Below, in pieces: positions 57,201 through 64,000 of a stretch of 64,000 nt of DNA. The stretch lies in NCBI GenBank assembly GCA_050084515.1, contig CM114271.1, positions 18,538,001 to 18,602,000 of the forward strand, written 5' to 3'. The position numbers and the translations under genes are program-made. Source of the stretch: Blasia pusilla (taxonomy: Eukaryota; Marchantiophyta; Marchantiopsida; Blasiales). The stretch's first letter is position 1. Every line of letters begins with the position of its first letter. The notes under the pieces were generated by a model. The model worked only from the letters and a program-made list of their open reading frames with translations. It made no database searches and was not told the DNA's origin.

Positions 57201-59170
57201 AAAGAATATTGTGATGATAGGTAGCATCCCCGTGGCCTTTTGTCTTTTGTTTCACTTGTGCCATTTTGTTCACATCTACGAAAGGAGAGGATACCCTGAA
57301 AGAGTTAATGTGGTCACGATTCTCAAAGGAGAAGCATTTTTTTGCATCCGTTTGTTTTTTCAAGTATACGTGCATTGCTTGCCACGTACACTATCTTGCC
57401 TTTCTTCCCAAGCAATGCTTAACATAGTTCAACCAGTTGCCAAGTGACAATATGAGCCAGCTGGAAACTCTTATCCCATTGGAGCATTATCACCTACTCC
57501 TCATTGAACAAGCACCACTCCTTTTCCCTCCCACTTGTACTTTCCCCACTAATATCACCTACTCCCCAATGAATGAGGACCGTTCCTTTTAGGGTCCCTC
57601 CCCCCACACCCTCTATCTTCCTTCACTTGGCAGTAATGTTCTCTGCAATATAGTACAACCACCTTCTTTTTTTACACGTGAGCTTCTCTCTCTCTAATTT
57701 TCCGATTTATGAGTGTTCTAACATTAGGTCAAATTTAGACTCTCTCAATTCCACGAGCCCATAATGAACGTGCGGATCGCCCGAGAGGCAAGTCCTCCTT
57801 GTCCTCATGCTTTAATGTTTTCCTTCTCATAGTCAGTGCTTTTTTCATTTATATGAATGATTATTTATTATTTTTATTCCAGCTCTGCCCACTCCGTATG
57901 CTGTGGTCCATGGCATAGCACAACCTAGCCTAGCCGAGCCGCTGGCCATGTCCAGCTGGAATGTCCGGCATTCCCCTGTCTGTCCTCTGCGGAAGTGGCG
58001 GCGGGCGGGCCCCACCGCCGGAGTTAAGTAAAGCGGGCGCCTCTCTAAGGGATGCGCCGAACAACAGTTTTCACTGTTGTTTGAAAGGAAAGAGAGGTGG
58101 AAGGGTAAAGTGACTGTCATTGGAAATGGGAATCTGAAAGGAGGAAACAACACAGCAGAATCTAGCAGCAGCTGGAGGAGGAGGAGGAGGAGGAGGAGGA
58201 TGTAAATGCAGTGCCAGGGTGTAAAGTGCTGAGGTGCTGCTGTGTTGACCTTTTCTGGTGGGTACATAAGGAGGGGAGGAGACGGTGAGGGTTGATGAAC
58301 TTGTGGAGAAAAACAGAGGGAGTGGTGCTTAAAACCCTGCAATGCAAGGAATGAAAGAAGAAACCAGAGGTGGTCACATCTTGATGTGTGGAATGTGGTG
58401 AACTGGAATGATGACAGAAACGGTCTACAACAGTCCATGACTGCAAAGAGATGCAGGGTCCAAGGAAAAATGTCAGTTACTGTGCCATATGCAACCACCA
58501 CTTCCCCTCCTCATGCTCCGTTTCCTCGATGATGTTGGGCGGATTTGTTCTTGTTGCAATCTCATAGTCTTTCGTCACTCTCTCCTGATTGTCACCGTTC
58601 TCTATCTGTACAACATTAATGCGCCTGCTCTGCACTGGATCTTGGATGAGGTTTGCTCCGAGTTGGGTTAAAAGTAAGGGCTCTTTCGTCAGTTTGGTTA
58701 GCAGTGTGTGGGGATGCCTGATAATCGCCTCCTCTGGATGGTTTCAAACTTGGTCGCGAAAATTCTGAACGTAGGATCGCCTGGACCCCCAGCCTTGCCC
58801 TGCAGCCGTGTTTTTCCAGACTGAGGCGGAGAAGGCTCTCCTTCTCTGTGCACTTCACGCGGCCGCGTCCACTCCAAATTAGGTTTTGAGGCCCCCTCTT
58901 TCTGGACACTTCCCATGTCAGCTTGTCTCCCTCGTGTGGTTCTCAGGCCCACCTGACGTTTCCTGGAGTAGCCCGGGAAGCCTGATGAACGGACAGACAT
59001 TTGCTCGTCCTCCCGCCAAAATTGCGCCGCTCGAAAGCTTCCTGAATTGGCCGTCTCCGCCGCTGCCAGGCATTTGGATTTCGAGATCATCGCTTGTGGC
59101 GAGTGCTCGAGGTGGTTGTGGAGCGTTTTGCGCCTCGGGATTTTGATTCGGTGGTTGAAGGGTTTCTGCA
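57201..59170. other. Upstream region of the host gene
   Basis: No coding sequence is supported. 57970-58060 and 58700-59160 are markedly GC-richer than the transposon regions and are probably promoter/5' leader. A (GGA)n tract is at 58172-58200. Long minus-strand ORFs here (57845-58501, 58698-59171) are explained by low-complexity and GC-rich composition. Confidence 0.4.
58172..58200. repeat. (GGA)n microsatellite
   Basis: About nine GGA units; the opposite frame gives a poly-Leu run. Confidence 0.9.
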
Positions 59171-62100
59171 ATGAACCTCCGGGAGAGCTTCTGGATCAGC
59201 AAGAGATCTTGGAAGTGGATTCGAGTGCGGGCTAGATCTGTCGAGTAATGTCAGTTGGAACTTCCGATTACCATCCTGACCTCGTAGCTTGATTTGATTG
59301 GTCGGAATTCGTCACTCTTTCTTCCCCGACGCACGGCACACCATGAGACCTTCACTATTGATGGTCGTCGTCCGGATCTAGATATGCCTTCCCAGCTGCG
59401 ACACCACCACGATGTCTCCTCTACCAGCTTTCCCCTCCAGATGACTCCCCCAACCGAAATCTGGTGTTCGAAGACCTCACCCGTGGACAATTTTGTCGAA
59501 TTGGCGATGAATCTCTGGGCTTGGATGGGGTGGTGTACATCCCTTCGTCATTTCCCCAACATTTGCGGGCAGCTTATGAGAGATGCTTCACCATTTCCAA
59601 ATTGAATTCCAAGGTGATTCGTGGGTCTTTTCTCCAGACTCTATCACGCCTTGTCGATCATGAAGTCAGCATTATCAAGGCATCCAACATTCCATTGAGC
59701 TGTGTAGCAGAATTTACACGTGGGAACCAACGCGCTTCGACTCCATTATCATTGCATTCTCTCGAGCATGAAAAAGGAACAAGCATTTAGTCCCAGGTGT
59801 GACAGCTATTAATCTAATGCAGGCATGAATCACAAGAATTGCGCGGTTACATCAAGCGTTTGTTACAAGGAAGATGCAGAACATCTAGATGCTGCATCGT
59901 CGTGTTAATCAGACCTTGCTTTTTGATTTTTGTCGAGGGTGCTGATTGGGCTCCTCGTCTGCAGCATATGTCCAGGTTGAGACAATGAACGTAATGGAAA
60001 GTTTTTTTGAAAATTTGCGTACCGCTAGAGAGCAATTTACGCTCAAGTTTTCTGTCGATGAGCCTACATTATTACGTGAGAATCATTTCATTCTTCGTTT
60101 GCTGTTTTTTACTGGTCTCCTGAGAGTCTCTTTCATGATGACAGTGCGATGCTTCCACAAAGATGGCTTCCAGGCAGCCTGCAGACTCCTTGGGAGAATC
60201 ATCACAAAAGCCGACAGAGGGGCCTTTCATCGTTGAAGGCTGGAAGGGGGATGAGGACGAGGACGTTGACATAGACACGTCTGATGAAAAGGAAGGAGAC
60301 AGTGAAGATTTTTGCGGGGATGGAGAGGTGGAGTCTGCTGCTACTAGAGGATCAAGCTCCCAATTCTTCAAGTCTGTATTGCGGGAACGGAGAAGCCAGC
60401 TACATGGAGTTTGCAGAGATGATTTACAGGCTAACAGTCTTAAGGGGGATGCCGTATCTTGTAAGATTCCCAAATTAAGTATCTCTCTTGAGGAGAGCAG
60501 GGTTGATGTGCAGGAGTGGGGAGAAGATTCAGGGGCTCGTTTAGCTGGTATCGGGAATGGGGTACCAATCGTCAGAAGGCCAAGGTCGGTAAAGTCTTTC
60601 AGAATGGATAGATTTGGGTCTGGTCCTGGAAGTAGCTCCAAGATGAATGGAAAGAGATTGGATGCCAGGCGATTCCGGAGGGAGTTTTCAGCAAAAATTT
60701 CTGTCAGTAAGATCCCCGGAATGCAAAAGCACCCCTCTCGTATGAGGGGAAGCATTGGAAGCGACAACACGGATAGGAATAGTTCTTCTCAGGACGAAGG
60801 TGAGCATGGACAGATCTATTGGATAGGCTGGGATTTATTGCTCATGTACTTACCGGAGGATTGAATCGTCTACCTCAGAGAAATGTTGACGTGTACCTTG
60901 CCGATGAAACATTGTCTGAAGACAACTCGGAGTAGGCTTTTCTAAGCAGTTATCGATACCCTCTTTGATTTGTTGCTCTCCATATTCATGAGAATTCTGC
61001 CTCTTGGGAAGAAGTCTGGCTCGTAAGATCCTCATTTGTTATACTTGGCATACTGTGGAATTGTTGCCTTTCTACACTTCGTCATATTTTCTCTGGTTTT
61101 GAAGTGTCAAAGTGGTGTCATGTACCTGTATATAGGGGGAATCAATTACTGCCTTGTTTCACTTTTTTCTGCCATTAATGTCTGCTTGATATCCTTGGCG
61201 AGATAGCTCTAAGGAGTTCAAGAAACGAACAAGCTGATCTGTCAAACCTTGCTCACGTAGTTGAATTAATAATGGGCGACAAGCCTTGATTCTGGTTAGT
61301 ATGTAGAATCGCTTCCAGTTGAAAGTATGTATCTGCAGGGGATCCTTTGTGGTGGTAGGTCAACGAGTGTGCTGATGTATTGTTAAACACGTGCTGCTCA
61401 CTGATGTGGAAACCTATGAGCTCAGTTTTGTCCAAAATTTGCAGGCATGAACAACTGACAGAACTTGATGGTGAAGATGATTCTTTTTGCTTTGGTGTAT
61501 TGTCCTAGCAGTGACCAGCTGGTGATCTACTTGAGTTTCCTCTCTAGATTATTTCGGAAGCCAGTGCGGGAGGTTGAGAACTTTAATCATTTAACATTTG
61601 TGGGTTTGATTCTATGGGCAATCGTAGCTAATTTCATTGTCCCTTCCATAGCTTTTCACTTAACTTGTTGAATGTGGTCGACTGTCACAGATGTGGAGGC
61701 AGGACAATCAACTAGATGTTCACCAACTGCCACAACCAGAAGCCCAGTTAAGCAAGGATCACGTAGGTCCACAGGTGATATGTACAAGAAGTTACAGTCT
61801 GATTCTCAGGACGAATTATCTATACAGCTAGATCAGGCAGTAGGGAGGAACACTGGGGACAAAAAGGAAATGATGGACCACTCCAAGAAAGAAGCAGGCA
61901 AGAAAAGGAGGTATGAGGAACTTGCGAAGGCACAGCTGGCTGCAGATAGAAAGCTAAGTTTAAGAGACAGGTCAGAGTTGCGGTCAAGAGAAGATGTATC
62001 AAGAAGGGATTCTGGTGGGCTATACAATTCCCCTCGGAGGAGCCGAGCCCTGCAGGATGTGGACAAGGGATCTCCACCTAAGTCCATAAGTAGCCCCCCT

Positions 62101-63578
62101 CATAAATTCAAACGCTTAAAGAAGGATACTGAGCCTGTCTCAGTCTCCTCCGAAAAACAGACTCCTGAGGTCAGATCGCCTAAGAGGCCCAATAAATCTG
62201 TTGAAGAAGGCAATGGCTTAGCAGTGACAGAGTCTGCAGGCATCAAATCAAAGGAGAAGTTACATCAATCAATTGAAAAACTTGGAAGACCTGATGGGAA
62301 AGAGAAAGTTTTGAACAAGCAGCCTGTCAATGTCTCTGTCGAATCAGTTAAAGATCAAGATTTGTCAACGAAACTGTGGGGGACCGAGAGGTTGGAGAAA
62401 CTTTTTGAGAGAAAGGCATCAAAAAATAATGAAAAACCTACAGGTGAAACTTTGCCTCTAACGCAGGCTGTAGGTTGTTATGAAGAGCCAGATGTTGCAG
62501 TGGCTAAGGAGCCACAAGGTAAGGAGAAGGTTGAGAGAGTCTTTGAAAGAAGACCTTCAAAGAGTAAAAACATAGCTCACAAAGACAAAGGAGCTCAGCC
62601 TCATATTGTTAAAGACAGTCAAGAGTTTCAGAAGTCAGTTGTCAGACAGTCATATGACATGGTGGATGGAGGGAAAGTTTTTAGGCGCAGACGAAACATG
62701 AGTCCAGAGAAGGACTCTGCACATCAAGGAGCATGTGGGATATCACTTGAAGGAAAGGTCAAGGGTTATGGAGATAAAGAGGCAAATGCAGAAACCAAGA
62801 AGAATGTGGTAAGCGGTGCAGATAACAAGCATGAACTAATTCCTTCAGAACGGGTAGGTCAAATAAAAGAAAAGACAGAAGTTGCTGACTGTGAGAAGTT
62901 TCTTAGTCGTAAACTCACAACTGAGGTCAATCTGAATGGTAAGAGAAAGAAAATCCGGAGCCGTACAGAAACTGATAACAATTCACGGACTCTGGAGAGC
63001 ATGGAGACTGGAGCTGAGTTAGATATTGAGGAGGGAGATGAGGAGGAGGAATTGAACAGCGAAGGACAGTTAAAGCAAAAGGCAAGAAAAGTTTCTGCTT
63101 GTACAGGAAATATGGTGCCTAGTCTAGTTGTGAGTAGCATGGAAAGTTCAAGCCCACGATGTGTCAACAGCGTATGGAACCCACAGAGTTCAATTCCCCA
63201 GGTTTGAGTCTAGCTCAACCAGACGCATTGTGTTCGGTTTTTCAGATTACTTTTTTGACAAGCATGGTGCAACATTATCTGGTTGTTGGAAATTCCACAG
63301 TTTAGGCTTAGACCACACGCATAGATATTTGTAATTCCTTTGCAAATGTTCAGCTGGCAACTTTGGAGCTGACCGCAAGTACATATCTTGATATGTTGTC
63401 CTTCCAGAGCAAAAGATCAGTCCTCTGTCAAGGGACTAGAGCACACATGATGATTCCTTCTTTCATGGACCCAGCTGAACGTGCAAGAAATGATACTGAT
63501 AGCCACAGAGACTCTGAAGTACTCTGGAGATGTAAGGAAATCCAGAGCTCTTCCGATAAAGAACTGCAGCCTTTGAAG
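59171..63578 (+). CDS. Host gene: large charged, probably disordered nuclear-type protein (partial, function unknown)
   Basis: A consistent spliced model is 59171-59244, 59382-59701 (or to 59719), 59965-60075, 60185-60799, 61691-63201 and 63354-63578, continuing right. All phases match: GTCGA/GTAATG with ATCTAG/A; TTATTAC/GTGAGA with CCTGCAG/ACTCC; GACGAAG/GTGAGC with GTCACAG/ATGTGG; CCCCAG/GTTTGA with GTTCAG/CTGGC. The first three exons are less certain. An alternative start is ATG 60163 (AAAGATGG). The 503-codon exon is rich in Lys, Glu, Ser and Arg. It has basic clusters (KKRRYEELAKAQ, VFRRRRNMSPEKD), three related phrases (LEKLFERKASK, VERVFERRPSK, GGKVFRRRR) and an acidic tail (EEGDEEEELNSEG). 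An acidic patch (DEDEDVDIDTSDEKEGD) opens the preceding exon. No catalytic domain is recognised. No stops or frameshifts interrupt the exons, unlike everything to the left. A scaffold or chromatin role is only a guess. Confidence 0.6.
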
Positions 63579-64000
63579 GTTTGGAGCTTGAGATTTTCTT
63601 TGAACTTTGAGATCAAAGGCATGAATTTATCCGAGAGACAAATGACTGTAGGTAGAAGTCATTTTTTTCATATGCCGCAGGAATGGTTATTGGAGGCATC
63701 TTTTATCCTAGAGTTGGGTGTGATCTGCAAATAGCAATTTAGGAGGCTGGAAGTCTTCTTTGTTAGTTTTACCCCAAGTGTAAGTAATTATTCCTTTGTC
63801 CGACAATGAATTGAAATTGTTGTCCTTGACTGTGTCATCATTGAGGGTTGATCCCATGTTAGTGGGTGAATTTGTAGTCTGTCCTAGTTGACTGGATTCT
63901 GTGGAGGACAAAGGTTTCTTACTGACTTCAGCATCTAACATTTGCAAAGGGGATATGGCTATTTCAAACTTAAGTCTCTAGTGTTGTCTGTGCTGATAAA
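63579..64000 (+). other. Probable intron or further exon of the host gene
   Basis: After a candidate donor at 63579 (GAAG/GTTTGG), the frame stays open to 63734, so the exon may instead extend to a later donor such as TGTAG/GTAGAAG near 63650. 63735-64000 shows no clear coding. Confidence 0.35.

Noticed and set aside
57845-58501. 218-codon minus-strand ORF upstream of the host gene
   Set aside because: It has a poly-Leu run from a (GGA)n microsatellite, no recognisable domain, and overlaps the GC-rich promoter-like region.
58698-59171. 157-codon minus-strand ORF
   Set aside because: It is antisense to the GC-rich leader of the host gene, with no motif. Open frames are expected from the base composition.

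Overview
The window is nuclear DNA from a streptophyte, most likely a land plant with a large, repeat-rich genome. The evidence is spliceosomal introns with plant-type junctions, Ty3/gypsy and Ty1/copia remnants with plant-style primer sites and zinc knuckles, a Mutator-like DNA transposon with a 9-bp target duplication, and a long satellite. The repeat style hints at a non-seed plant (bryophyte, lycophyte or fern), but nothing here proves it. Only one gene looks like an ordinary host gene (59171-63578, continuing to the right). Almost everything else is decayed mobile DNA, much of it nested.

Layout. 1-1628 is the right end of a Mutator-like element (family M). It is inserted into the 3' LTR of a minus-strand Ty3/gypsy element (family P, 1629-8385). 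Relatives of P follow: a diverged leader fragment (8640-9850), two lone LTRs (9874-10345, 10970-11215) and a plus-strand copy (11224-14960). 14960-21207 holds a gag-like remnant, a diverged LTR and a chromodomain fragment. 21208-25240 and 40100-44194 hold a second gypsy family (family Q) on the minus strand. Between them lie a P fragment (28026-29028), a 151-bp satellite (30400-32882) interrupted by a solo LTR with a perfect TTTTG target duplication, and copia remnants (36850-38020). 44507-52070 is a nearly complete family M element flanked by AAAATCATG. 53280-53862 is another M fragment, joined to a truncated P element (53863-55932). The host gene fills the right end.

Two systems stand out. 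(1) Family P encodes protease, a cytosine-5 DNA methyltransferase domain, reverse transcriptase, RNase H, integrase and a C-terminal PHD finger, so one retrotransposon carried both a DNA-methylation writer and a probable histone reader. The methyltransferase lies between protease and reverse transcriptase and is recognisable in two opposite-strand copies. (2) Family M carries a Mutator-like transposase gene and, divergently, a multi-exon gene combining a ParB/sulfiredoxin-like domain with the C-terminal half of a DNA N6/N4-methyltransferase fold. The space between these genes holds a regular ~66-bp array of palindromes (12-bp arm CAACCCGTCGGA, 1-base centre, inverted arm). The same palindrome fills an intron of the ParB gene and the right end of the element, and recurs in every M fragment.

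All transposon genes here carry stops or frameshifts, so these copies are probably inactive. Functional statements about them concern the families, not these copies.
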